In this document: piece by piece, positions 9,390-18,469 of the stretch
How positions within the stretch are numbered: the first letter of the stretch is position 1
Layout: every line of letters begins with the position of its first letter
Source of the DNA: an uncultured Bacilli bacterium
GTDB taxonomy: Bacteria > Bacillota_I > Bacilli_A > RF39 > UBA660
Reading direction: 5' to 3'
DNA length: 64,000 nucleotides
Assembly: GCA_934095825.1 (NCBI GenBank)
Contig: CAKOKQ010000009.1
Location: 12,459-76,458, forward strand
The notes under the pieces: model-generated
Told to the model about the DNA's origin: nothing
The model's database searches: none
The model's input: the letters and a program-made list of their open reading frames with translations, nothing else
Position numbers and translations under genes: made by a program

Positions 9390-10091
9390 ATGGATACAAT
9401 AGGTATAATTTTTGCTATGAATGAAGAGCTAACAGCTTTGAAAAAATATTTTACAATTGATAAAATTACAAAAATATATGATTTAACTTTTTACGAAGTA
9501 GATTTTATCGAAACTAGACTAGTTCTAGTTGAAAGTGGTGTTGGTAAAGTAAACGCTGGTCGTACTACACAAATACTAATTGATAATTATAAACCGCGTG
9601 CTATTTATAATATAGGTGTTGCTGGTGGCGTTGATAAATCCTTAAAAGTAGGCGAAGTTGTAATATCAACTTCTTTAGTTCAACATGATTTCGATATTAC
9701 CGCTTTTGACCATAAAAAAGGTTATATCCCAAATATAGGTGATGTTATACCTGTAGATAAAATACTAGTTATGAACAGTATTGAGGCTTTAGAGAAAAAA
9801 AGCTTACCATATAAATTAGGCTGTATAGCATCAGGTGATATCTTTTGTACTGATGCTAAAATAGCTAGCAAAATAAATGAAAAATTTAACGCTTTATGTG
9901 TTGAAATGGAAGGGGCCGCTATCGGTCAAGTCTGTTTCTTATGTCAAGTACCATGTTTAGTACTACGAAGCATATCAGATTGTCCAGGTAATAATAATCG
10001 TATTACTTATGATGAATTTTTACCCGCCGCTTGTGAAAATATTGCCAAGATAATGTATACTATTTCAACTTATAGAGCAAAAGAATTATAA
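9390..10091 (+). CDS. mtnN: 5'-methylthioadenosine/S-adenosylhomocysteine nucleosidase
   Basis: A 233-residue cytoplasmic enzyme that cleaves adenine from MTA, SAH and 5'-deoxyadenosine in the activated-methyl cycle. The three residues known to be important in the E. coli enzyme fall at the same positions: Glu12, Glu174 (VEMEGAA) and Asp197 (SISD). The GVAGG and ASGDIFCTD motifs are also present. The length matches the family. Two hypothetical genes follow in the same direction and may share its transcript. Confidence 0.95.
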   Translation: MDTIGIIFAMNEELTALKKYFTIDKITKIYDLTFYEVDFIETRLVLVESGVGKVNAGRTTQILIDNYKPRAIYNIGVAGGVDKSLKVGEVVISTSLVQHDFDITAFDHKKGYIPNIGDVIPVDKILVMNSIEALEKKSLPYKLGCIASGDIFCTDAKIASKINEKFNALCVEMEGAAIGQVCFLCQVPCLVLRSISDCPGNNNRITYDEFLPAACENIAKIMYTISTYRAKEL

Positions 10092-10116
10092 AGAATAAAT
10101 AAAAGGGGACATAAAA

Positions 10117-10392
10117 ATGATTAAACTATTAATTAAATCGATTGAGCCATATGCTTACATTTTAAGTGATAATACCAAAGAATACCGAGTACATTTAGAA
10201 TTTTTAGGCTTAGAAAAGAAACCAGAAGTTGGCGATTATCTATATTTGCCAGAAAACATTATAAACGAACCAAACAACTATACTTTCGGACTTATTGGGG
10301 GTATTTATGCTAAAAAGAAGGATATCAAAGACGATATTATAAAAGTAGTAGGTAAGGATTATGAATACTACTTACAAAGATATTATGGATAG
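10117..10392 (+). CDS. Small conserved-looking hypothetical protein
   Basis: A 91-residue soluble protein with no signal peptide or membrane segment, beginning behind a strong AGGGGA site 25 bases after mtnN and ending 11 bases before the LRR gene. The central K-x-P-E-V-G-D-Y-L-Y-L-P stretch looks like a small beta-barrel fold, but I cannot assign a family. Context suggests co-transcription with mtnN and the LRR protein. Confidence 0.75.
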   Translation: MIKLLIKSIEPYAYILSDNTKEYRVHLEFLGLEKKPEVGDYLYLPENIINEPNNYTFGLIGGIYAKKKDIKDDIIKVVGKDYEYYLQRYYG

Positions 10393-10403
10393 GAGATAGT
10401 TTA

Positions 10404-12083
10404 ATGAATAGCGAATTAAAACAAATCAAAAAAATATACGGTGAAGAAACAATGAAACTTTGTCGTACCTTGTTTCCTACTATACTAGAGCATGAAGGAC
10501 TATTATCAAATATCTTAGCCGAACATTTTGCACCCACTAGATTTTTAGCTAAAGAAATTATTAAAGAAGATAAAGTTAATGAATTTAAAAACTATATTTA
10601 TGGTTTTTATTACACTGCTGATAATTTGATTACCGTAGATGAAAATCCCACTGACTTAATGAAGAAAGCAGGTTATACTTTATACGAATGCCATACCGAA
10701 GAGGAAATTCAAGCTTTTAAAAAATATTACCATCAAGGTGAAGAAATCTGTACTTTTAATGGTAATAGACTAAGCGGTTATTATGTTTATTTTGCTATAA
10801 AAGATAATGCGGAAGAATTAATAAGAAAAAAATTTCATGACCCTCGTCGCGAAGATGAATATGGCACCAGTGTTATAAGCATTCAATTCTCCAAAGACCC
10901 AGAATTTAATACCGTTTCGATTAAAAATCGTTATAACCATGCCGTCGAAAATCCCGATGATACTTTTTTTAATAATTTAGATAATATCATTCCGGGTTTA
11001 ACTCATAGTTTTGAAAATTACTATAATTTAAAATTAGTTAATGTTAAACCTTCCGTTTTAAGCTTAAAACACTATAGAACAGCAACTGATAAAAAACATC
11101 ATTTCTTTAATTATGATTATTCTGATCGAATTTATTTCTGTGAAAATAACTATTTAATTAGAAAACTATTTAAAAATGGTAATTATTTAGACATTTACAA
11201 TTTAGATGATGCATATGCTAAAGAACCAGAAAGATACATTTTCATGGATATATATGTGTTAGACTTAAAAGAAAAGAGAATAATAAATTTAATCGAACAT
11301 TTTGCTAATGACTTTGATAATAGCTTAGCAAACGCTAAAAGAATAACCGTTACCAAAGATGGTCAAACAAATAAAATAATTAAAATTATTAACACTGATG
11401 AAACGACAATAGAGATAACTATTGATAATCAAAATAATATTATAGGATATAAGAATCATAATTTAACAGAAATTCATGATAATTTTATGCGAAAAAATCT
11501 TTCTTTAAAAGAGCTTGATATACCAAATGTAACTAAAATTGGCGATAATTTTCTTATGGATAATGTAGGTTTACAACAAATTAATTTACCTAAATTAAAT
11601 CAGGTAGGAAGTTCGTTTTTATCAAGTAATCCAAACATTAAAACGATGTTTTTGCCAAACTTACAAACGGTTGGGCATTCATTCTTATTTCATGCCAATT
11701 TACTTACAGAACTTGATTTGCCAAACCTTGAGTCTACGGGTAGGGCGTTTCTTGGCAACGCCAATAACTTACAAAAAGTTAATTTACCAAAACTAAGAAA
11801 AACTAATGAAGGATTCTTGGCTGAAAGTAGTATGCTTTTAGAACTTCAACTTCCAAGTTTACAAGTAACAGGCGATGATATTAAAGATTATACTCATATA
11901 CTATGGCATGTATATAATCTTAAATACTTATATTTACCTAATATTTCTTCCGAAATTATCGAGATATTTTTAAAACAAAATCCTACCTTACAAAAACCCT
12001 ATTTTGCGGCTTCCAATAAATTTTCAACACCAATAAGTGCAAATGATGAACAAAATACAGAAGAAAGTAAGCATACCATTTAA
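10404..12083 (+). CDS. Leucine-rich-repeat protein (BspA/LRR_5-like C-terminus)
   Basis: A 559-residue protein without an obvious signal peptide. Residues 1 to about 330 form an unrecognised mixed domain. A middle section (about 310-350) is beta-rich. From about residue 355 to 520 there are six or so ~23-residue leucine-rich units of the form L-x-x-L-D-L-P-x-L-x-x-x-G-x-x-F-L, as in BspA-like LRR_5 proteins. LRR_5 domains usually bind proteins or surfaces, but with no export signal this copy may be cytoplasmic. Last gene of the mtnN group. Confidence 0.8.
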   Translation: MNSELKQIKKIYGEETMKLCRTLFPTILEHEGLLSNILAEHFAPTRFLAKEIIKEDKVNEFKNYIYGFYYTADNLITVDENPTDLMKKAGYTLYECHTEEEIQAFKKYYHQGEEICTFNGNRLSGYYVYFAIKDNAEELIRKKFHDPRREDEYGTSVISIQFSKDPEFNTVSIKNRYNHAVENPDDTFFNNLDNIIPGLTHSFENYYNLKLVNVKPSVLSLKHYRTATDKKHHFFNYDYSDRIYFCENNYLIRKLFKNGNYLDIYNLDDAYAKEPERYIFMDIYVLDLKEKRIINLIEHFANDFDNSLANAKRITVTKDGQTNKIIKIINTDETTIEITIDNQNNIIGYKNHNLTEIHDNFMRKNLSLKELDIPNVTKIGDNFLMDNVGLQQINLPKLNQVGSSFLSSNPNIKTMFLPNLQTVGHSFLFHANLLTELDLPNLESTGRAFLGNANNLQKVNLPKLRKTNEGFLAESSMLLELQLPSLQVTGDDIKDYTHILWHVYNLKYLYLPNISSEIIEIFLKQNPTLQKPYFAASNKFSTPISANDEQNTEESKHTI

Positions 12084-12129
12084 AAAGATAAGAACAAAGT
12101 TATTTTATCTAATTTTTCTTATCTTTTTT
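12082..12129. terminator. Bidirectional terminator between convergent genes
   Basis: AAAAAGATAAGAA pairs with TTCTTATCTTTTT, with T runs on both strands. It lies between the LRR gene and the convergent helicase gene and includes the helicase stop codon. Confidence 0.8.
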
Positions 12130-14383
12130 ACTTTTGGTTTTCTTTCTTTATTATTTGATATAACTCTTCAATAAACGGACTTCTTAAGGAAGCGTCTTCA
12201 TTAACCAATAAGTACACATGATTTTTAGTTCTTGTTAAAGCAACATAGAAAACTCTTCTTTCCTCTGCATAGGCATATCTTTCCTCATTATCTTTTGGTC
12301 TAAATAAATCCTCCATCCAGAAATTACTTCTATTTCCAATTGGGAAATCTCTATCTAACCCAATAATAATAACCTCGTCATAAGTAAGACCCTTAGATTT
12401 ATGAATACTCATAGCCTCAATTTTGATATCTTCAAAACCTGCCAAAGTTACTTTTGTCCCAACACTATCTCTAAAATCTTCATCATTAAATAATTCCTTA
12501 ATATTCTTGTTTTTTCTGGCTAAGATTAATACTCTATAATCAGGATGATGCAAATAAATATTTACTATTAACTCTTTAACCTTTAGAACCTCATCATCAA
12601 ACCCAATAAACTGAATTGGTTTTTCTACACTTTTTTCCGAAATCAATTCTTTTTTAATTTGCATGGGATTTTTCATAACAAACTTCCCACTATAATCAAT
12701 AAGTTCTTTACTATTACGATAAGTTCTCGAAATATATAAAATCTTCGCATAAGGAAAATACTTTTGAAAATTATAAATATAACTTATTTTAGAACCGTTA
12801 AATGCATAAATAGACTGCCAATCATCACCGACTGCTACTATCTTAGCATGATTTTTTATAATAATATTGTTAACTAAAGTGTATTTATCCTGTGATATAT
12901 CCTGATACTCATCAATAACTAAATACTTAAAATTTAACTCTTTATCATTAGCGCGACTAATATATTTATTAGCATAATAAATCATATCAGGAAAATCAAA
13001 TTTATATTCATTCGGACTACTAAACAAATATTTTTGATAATACTTATAAAAATCCCATATAAAACGATATTGTATCTCACTAGTATCTTGTTCATCTTGA
13101 CTAGTGAGCCTACTTAAGCAATCTTTAATTATTGTCTCGGCTTTAGTCCTGTTAACTGATGATTTTATCTTTTCAATACAATTAAAATAAAGATTTCTTA
13201 AATTATAAACTTGCCCTAAAGAATGTCTATCTAAAAGTTTACTTATTATTTCTCGGTTATCTATTTTTTCTAATTTAAACCCAAGATATTCTAATGATGT
13301 TCTTAAATTACTAAGTAAATTTTGTCCTTCATTATAATCAAGACCAATGAATTTATTGTGATGAGCCTTGTGATACTTAATTTTCTCTAACATATTCTTT
13401 TTATAACGATTATATTTACCATCTTCAACCTCAGATAATCCAAAATATTCAATATAAATTTCCTCATTACCAAGATAAATTGTAAAATCAGGGTGATAAG
13501 GTTTATTATTATCTAATAACTCTGGATATACTTTTTCATAGTCATAAGAAATATTGTGCATAAAAAGGAAGTTAGCAATCATTGCTTCGCCTTTAGACTT
13601 AACAAGCTCATTTTTTATTGTATAAATATTTTCTTGATTATAATCATGTTCTAATTGCATTTTAATATGGCTATCTAAATCTGTAATTTGCGAAATACGA
13701 TAATCTTTATAAGCCTTAAAAAATTCCTCATAAGAATCATAATTTATATAATTTTTCTTGAAAAATTCACCAAACTTTACTAAATTATCCTGACTAAATA
13801 CTTCAATAAGTTTCTTTAAGCTATTCTTTTTTGGAAAAAGTCTGGTAGTTAAATACTCTAAAAAAATTTTATTTTTAGTATTATCATCAACCACACTACA
13901 TTTTCTATCTTTAAAAATAGAACGAATATACATAAGTCCAAGTGAGTGAAAAGTTGTAACACAGGCTGGTATTCCAAAATCTAGGCGAATTCTTTTATCT
14001 AATTCTTCTGTTGCTTTCTTAGTATAACTCATGACGCATATTTCTTTAGGATTAATTCCACAAATATCAACTAAATATTTTACTTTCGCTGCCATGGTCG
14101 TAGTTTTTCCTGTACCAGCACCTGCAATAATTAAAGAATAATCTTCATCACTTAAAATTGCCTTTATTTGTTCTTCATCTAACTTAATATTATCATCTAT
14201 ACCACTATACATTGTTTCAAAATATAATTTATATTTCTTATATTTTTCTTCTAAAATCTCGTTGTTATAATTATCTAAATTAAAATTTCTTGGTTTTACT
14301 TCTTTTCTAGTTGTGGCATCTATATACTTAGAAATATACTCTCTATTATGATATTTCTCTAAAAAAACACTACTACTATTCAT
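12128..14383 (-). CDS. UvrD/Rep-family superfamily 1 helicase, helicase IV-like
   Basis: A 751-residue DNA helicase. Motif I is AGAGTGKTT (near residue 88), motif II VIDEYQD, motif III VGDDWQSIY, motif V SIHKSKGLT and motif VI FYVALTRTKN. Between the first helicase motifs and motif II is an insert (about residues 265-355) containing HPDFTIY followed by IYIEYFG, resembling the PD-(D/E)xK-like insert of helicase IV relatives. It should unwind DNA in repair or recombination. The gene is divergent from the SWIM protein gene, 88 bases away, and has its own ribosome binding site. Confidence 0.92.
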   Translation of the reverse strand: MNSSSVFLEKYHNREYISKYIDATTRKEVKPRNFNLDNYNNEILEEKYKKYKLYFETMYSGIDDNIKLDEEQIKAILSDEDYSLIIAGAGTGKTTTMAAKVKYLVDICGINPKEICVMSYTKKATEELDKRIRLDFGIPACVTTFHSLGLMYIRSIFKDRKCSVVDDNTKNKIFLEYLTTRLFPKKNSLKKLIEVFSQDNLVKFGEFFKKNYINYDSYEEFFKAYKDYRISQITDLDSHIKMQLEHDYNQENIYTIKNELVKSKGEAMIANFLFMHNISYDYEKVYPELLDNNKPYHPDFTIYLGNEEIYIEYFGLSEVEDGKYNRYKKNMLEKIKYHKAHHNKFIGLDYNEGQNLLSNLRTSLEYLGFKLEKIDNREIISKLLDRHSLGQVYNLRNLYFNCIEKIKSSVNRTKAETIIKDCLSRLTSQDEQDTSEIQYRFIWDFYKYYQKYLFSSPNEYKFDFPDMIYYANKYISRANDKELNFKYLVIDEYQDISQDKYTLVNNIIIKNHAKIVAVGDDWQSIYAFNGSKISYIYNFQKYFPYAKILYISRTYRNSKELIDYSGKFVMKNPMQIKKELISEKSVEKPIQFIGFDDEVLKVKELIVNIYLHHPDYRVLILARKNKNIKELFNDEDFRDSVGTKVTLAGFEDIKIEAMSIHKSKGLTYDEVIIIGLDRDFPIGNRSNFWMEDLFRPKDNEERYAYAEERRVFYVALTRTKNHVYLLVNEDASLRSPFIEELYQIIKKENQK

Positions 14384-14471
14384 CGTTATACTTCCTATTC
14401 TAAAAATATCCTACCATATATTATTAATTTATACTAGAGTATGTTATGATATTTATAGAAATGGAGTAACT

Positions 14472-16001
14472 ATGGAAGTTAAAAATTTAAATAAATATTT
14501 TAGTGAAATAATTTTAAGAAGAGGTTATGATTACTTTAAAAATAATAAAGTCCAAGAAATTCATAAATCTGGTAATATTTATGAAGCCTTGGTAAAAGGT
14601 TCTTTAGAATATAAAGTTACTATTGATATGACAAATGATGATTATAACCTATCATGTACTTGTCCTTATGGTGATCATTGTAAACATGAAGCTGCTGTTT
14701 TGTATTGTTTAAAAAACGACAGTGCCAAAGTAATAACCGGTAGTATCCAAAGTGAATTTGATAACTTATCATCATTAGAGAGATTTCAGAAAGATTTAGA
14801 AAAATCTATTAAAGCTCTAAATCATAAGTATAGTGAGTATGATTACTATGATGAATATGATTATTATCATGATGATGAACCCGAAATGACTGAAGAAGAG
14901 GAAGCTAGCCAATATAATGACTTTGCCAATACTATAAGATGTTATATAACCCGTAGTATTAAAGAGGCTAATAATGATAATGACTATTTAATTGCCACTT
15001 TTAAATTACTCTTAAACGCTGTTGATAATTGTAGTCTGACTACATATAACTATTCTAGTATGGACCTTTATTCCATATTAATTACTGCTTATAAAAAGCA
15101 ATTAGAAGATAAAGATATATTTGCTAGAATCTTGTCAACTTTAGTTGATTTACGCACTAAAAAAGACCATTATTTTTATGACGATATAGATTCGGCTTTG
15201 TGTGAAAATATATCAACTAAATGGCAAGCTGAGTATTTAGTTTCTTATTTTAATGACTTAGAAAAAATCTTAGAAAAAGATATATTTAAAAAGATAACTA
15301 TTATTTATAATTTCATTGATAAAGAAAAGGCTCTAAAAGAAGCAGAAAAAGATGAATATTTAACAGATAGAAAAATAGTAGATTGGCTCTTAGATACTTA
15401 TAAGGATAATATTCCAAAACAAATAGAAATTCTAGAAAAATATTGTCGTAAAGCTAATGGTTGGCATATTACAAATTATTTTGAAAAACTCTTAGAACTT
15501 TATAAAAAGACTGATATTCAAAAATACCAAAAAATTTTATTAGATTGCTTTTATAAAAGACCATCTTATGATAAATATTTAGAAATTAAGAAAACCTTAA
15601 TTAAAGAGGAATGGAATAAAATTAAACCGGAAGTTCTTAGTAAAATTAAAAATAATACTAACCTTTATTGTGATATTTGTCTTGAAGAAAAAGAATACAG
15701 CAATGTTTTAGATGTCTTAAATAAAAGTTCAATCGATTTTATCGGTATATATATAGATAAGTTAGCTACCATTTATCCAGAAGAATTATTGAAACTTTAT
15801 ACCAAAAGATTAATTGATTATATTAATGATGCTAAAGGACCATCGGCTTATAAAAAAGTTGATGATTACCTTAACTATCTTTTAAAATTTCCAAATGGTA
15901 GAGATGAAGTATTAAATCTTATTAATTATATTAAAGTTAATTTTCCTACTAGAAAATCTTTCCAAACCGAAATGGAGTTCTATAAAGATACTTATTTATA
16001 A
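14472..16001 (+). CDS. SWIM zinc-finger protein
   Basis: A 509-residue protein. Residues about 50-75 carry a SWIM zinc finger, CTCPYGDHCKH (C-x-C-x5-C-x-H), following the usual N-terminal beta-rich segment. The remaining ~430 residues are helical and TPR/HEAT-like, with a very acidic, tyrosine-rich stretch at about 120-145. SWIM domains are thought to bind DNA or proteins and are often found beside SNF2 or other helicases; here the divergent neighbour is the UvrD-like helicase. Specific role unknown. Confidence 0.85.
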   Translation: MEVKNLNKYFSEIILRRGYDYFKNNKVQEIHKSGNIYEALVKGSLEYKVTIDMTNDDYNLSCTCPYGDHCKHEAAVLYCLKNDSAKVITGSIQSEFDNLSSLERFQKDLEKSIKALNHKYSEYDYYDEYDYYHDDEPEMTEEEEASQYNDFANTIRCYITRSIKEANNDNDYLIATFKLLLNAVDNCSLTTYNYSSMDLYSILITAYKKQLEDKDIFARILSTLVDLRTKKDHYFYDDIDSALCENISTKWQAEYLVSYFNDLEKILEKDIFKKITIIYNFIDKEKALKEAEKDEYLTDRKIVDWLLDTYKDNIPKQIEILEKYCRKANGWHITNYFEKLLELYKKTDIQKYQKILLDCFYKRPSYDKYLEIKKTLIKEEWNKIKPEVLSKIKNNTNLYCDICLEEKEYSNVLDVLNKSSIDFIGIYIDKLATIYPEELLKLYTKRLIDYINDAKGPSAYKKVDDYLNYLLKFPNGRDEVLNLINYIKVNFPTRKSFQTEMEFYKDTYL

Positions 16002-16041
16002 AATTTATGATACAATTATACATAGTTAGGAGGTCGAAATT

Positions 16042-16890
16042 GTGAGTGAGAAAGAATTAGATTCGAGTGTTAATGAATATGAAAGAAAATATAAAACTAG
16101 TAATTATGTAAAACAATTACAATGGGATATGGCTATTGGCCTTCAAGAAGTAGATAATTTAAATCCTTCTAAATACTTAGAAAAATTATTAAAAAAAGAA
16201 ATAGAAGGTAATTTAACTATAGAAGAGGTAAAAAAAGAATTAAAAGAATACTATATTGAAAAAGAAAACAAAAAAGAAATAAATCATAGTGAATTAGAAT
16301 GCGATTTTGTATCAACTAGAATAGTTGAATTATTAAATAAAGATAATTTTAATTTATCAGTTGATTATTTAAAATATGTTCATAAATTTTTATTTCAAGA
16401 TGTTTATGAATTTGCTGGCGAGTTCAGGAAAATAGATTTTTCGAAACATGAAAAAATACTTAACAATGATTCTGTAGCCTACGGAGATTGTACTACTTTA
16501 ACGGCATCATTAGAATACGATATATCCAAAGAATTAGAAAAAAATTACGAAGAAATGAACATAGTAGAGGTTATTAATAACATAACTAACTTTTCTTCTA
16601 ATATCTGGCAGGTACACCCTTTTCGAGAAGGTAACACTAGAACAACGGCTTTATTTATTGAAAAATATTTAATTAGTTTAGGTTATAAAGTGAATAATAC
16701 TTTATTTAAAGATAAGTCAGTTTATTTTAGAAATGCTTTAGTGCGAAGTAATTATTTTAACAATTATTTAAATATAAAAGAAGATAGTAGTTATTTAGTT
16801 AAATTTTACGAAAATTTGTTATTAGGTAAGAACAATAATTTACATTCAAAGGACTTAATAGTAGAACAACTATTTGATAAAAAAGATTAA
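16042..16890 (+). CDS. Fic-domain protein with N-terminal VbhA-like region
   Basis: A 282-residue protein with a GTG start behind AGGAGG (16028-16033). The Fic core runs from about residue 85 to 260; the active loop HPFREGNTRT begins at His192 and keeps the catalytic His, the acidic metal ligand and Asn198, but lacks the second Arg of HxFx(D/E)GNGRxxR. Fic enzymes usually transfer AMP to protein hydroxyls. Residues about 28-71 (ending NLTIEEVKKEL) resemble the antitoxin VbhA fold fused in front, which would make the protein self-inhibited. The inhibitory S/T-x-x-x-E-G/N motif is not clearly conserved, so regulation is inferred. Confidence 0.87.
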   Translation: MSEKELDSSVNEYERKYKTSNYVKQLQWDMAIGLQEVDNLNPSKYLEKLLKKEIEGNLTIEEVKKELKEYYIEKENKKEINHSELECDFVSTRIVELLNKDNFNLSVDYLKYVHKFLFQDVYEFAGEFRKIDFSKHEKILNNDSVAYGDCTTLTASLEYDISKELEKNYEEMNIVEVINNITNFSSNIWQVHPFREGNTRTTALFIEKYLISLGYKVNNTLFKDKSVYFRNALVRSNYFNNYLNIKEDSSYLVKFYENLLLGKNNNLHSKDLIVEQLFDKKD

Positions 16891-16961
16891 ATAGTTGATT
16901 TCAATCAAATTCTTTGGTATATATATTGATATGAGGAAAAAATGTTAAATCATTTTTGCGT

Positions 16962-17045
16962 GGAGTCTATATTGAACAAAACTATAAGATATTTATTCTA
17001 GATATAATATTTTGTTGGTTCAATATGGAATCCTATTTTTTTATT
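16962..17045. repeat. Imperfect inverted repeat in the Fic-amidase gap
   Basis: GGAGTCTATATTGAAC (16962-16977) and GTTCAATATGGAATCC (17018-17033) are inverted with two mismatches, and the second arm is followed by a T-rich run. It may be a long terminator for fic or a worn mobile-element end. Nothing else is recognisable in the ~310-base gap 16891-17204. Confidence 0.55.
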
Positions 17046-17204
17046 TTTCTTTGCAGGATAAATTAGTTAAATTGAATCTCTGTCAGGTTTTTCAGCAGCA
17101 TCGTTTCTCTTTTCTAATTTTTTAAGCACTTAAACTTTAGGAATAACCCTTTTAAAACAATAGCACTTTTTTCTTTTAAACATACAATATTTTAGGTGAT
17201 AAAT

Positions 17205-18410
17205 ATGTCTAAAAAGATTGTGATTGATAGTGGACACGGTGGCGAAGATGGGGGTGCTAGCGGCAACGGAATTGTTGAAAAAGACTTAACTTTAAAAATT
17301 TCTAAATATATGCAACAAAGATTTGACGAACTAGGTATCCCTAATCAAATGACTAGAACCGAAGATATAACTTTAAATCCAACTGATAGGGTTAATAAAG
17401 TTTTAAGTTTTTATGGCGACGGTAAAGATGTTATTGTTTTGTCAAATCATATTAATGCGGGTGGTGGTGATGGTTTTGAGATTGTTTATGCTCTGCGTAA
17501 TAACGATACTTTAGCGCGTAAAATAACTCAAGAAATAGAAAATACGGGGCAAAATGTGCGCAAATATTACCAGCGTCGTCTACCTAGTAATTCTTCTAAA
17601 GACTATTACTATATAATAAGAGAAACTCCCAATACCGAGGCTCTCTTAGTAGAATATGGTTTTCTAGATTCAACTGGCGATGATGTATCCCAATTAAAAA
17701 ATAATTATGAGGAGCTAGCCGAGGCCGTTGTCAAAGCCGTTGCCTCCTATATTGGTGTACCTTATACTTCCAAAACGGATGAGTATTACACGGTTGTAAA
17801 AGGCGATTCCCTATGGAGTATTGCTAATAAATTTAATACGACAGTTGCCAACTTAAAATCACTAAATAACCTTTCTTCTAATCTTTTACAAATCGGTCAA
17901 AAATTAAAAATAAACGCTACTAAAGTAGATCAACCTAATGAATATTACACGGTTAAGAAGGGAGATACCCTATATTCCATAGCCGCAAAAAATAATTTAT
18001 CCGTTGCCGAACTAAAAGCTTTAAATAACTTGACATCTGATAACTTATCCGTTGGTCAAACCTTATTAACCAAGAAAACCCCGAAAGAAAATACTAATGT
18101 TACTACTTATACGGTAAAATCTGGTGATACTTTGTATTCTATCGCTAAAAAATATAACACCACTGTAAATGCTATAACTACCCTAAATAACCTAACTTCT
18201 AATAATCTTTCTATCGGTCAGACCTTAAAAATTCCCGTATCAACACAAAATACTACGGAAAAAACTTATACGGTAAAATCTGGCGATAATCTATATTCCA
18301 TAGCCAGAAAATATAATACTACGGTAAGTGAATTAATTAATCGTAATAACTTAAAAACATCTAATCTTGCAATTGGTCAAGAATTAATAATACCCAATAA
18401 TAATAGTTAA
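17205..18410 (+). CDS. N-acetylmuramoyl-L-alanine amidase with four LysM domains, no signal peptide
   Basis: A 401-residue zinc amidase (Amidase_3). I choose ATG 17205 behind AGGTGAT rather than GTG 17196. Zinc and catalytic residues fit the family: His11 (DSGHGG), Glu25, His82 (NHINAGG) and Glu150 (LVEYGF). Four LysM modules follow at about residues 199-242, 250-292, 303-345 and 355-398, each with the Y-T-V-K-x-G-D-x-L-x-S-I-A pattern. It should cut the lactoyl-Ala bond of peptidoglycan while bound by LysM. No signal peptide is present, as in phage-type endolysins that need a holin; a holin is encoded 3.5 kb away. Confidence 0.93.
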   Translation: MSKKIVIDSGHGGEDGGASGNGIVEKDLTLKISKYMQQRFDELGIPNQMTRTEDITLNPTDRVNKVLSFYGDGKDVIVLSNHINAGGGDGFEIVYALRNNDTLARKITQEIENTGQNVRKYYQRRLPSNSSKDYYYIIRETPNTEALLVEYGFLDSTGDDVSQLKNNYEELAEAVVKAVASYIGVPYTSKTDEYYTVVKGDSLWSIANKFNTTVANLKSLNNLSSNLLQIGQKLKINATKVDQPNEYYTVKKGDTLYSIAAKNNLSVAELKALNNLTSDNLSVGQTLLTKKTPKENTNVTTYTVKSGDTLYSIAKKYNTTVNAITTLNNLTSNNLSIGQTLKIPVSTQNTTEKTYTVKSGDNLYSIARKYNTTVSELINRNNLKTSNLAIGQELIIPNNNS

Positions 18411-18469
18411 AAATATTTAAAAATCTGGTATAATTAAATTAATAATAGTAATAGTTTAGGGTGAGTAAA

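Noticed and set aside
16042..16890. Separate antitoxin gene upstream of fic
   Set aside because: The short 16002-16041 gap has no ORF; the antitoxin-like region is inside the same frame.
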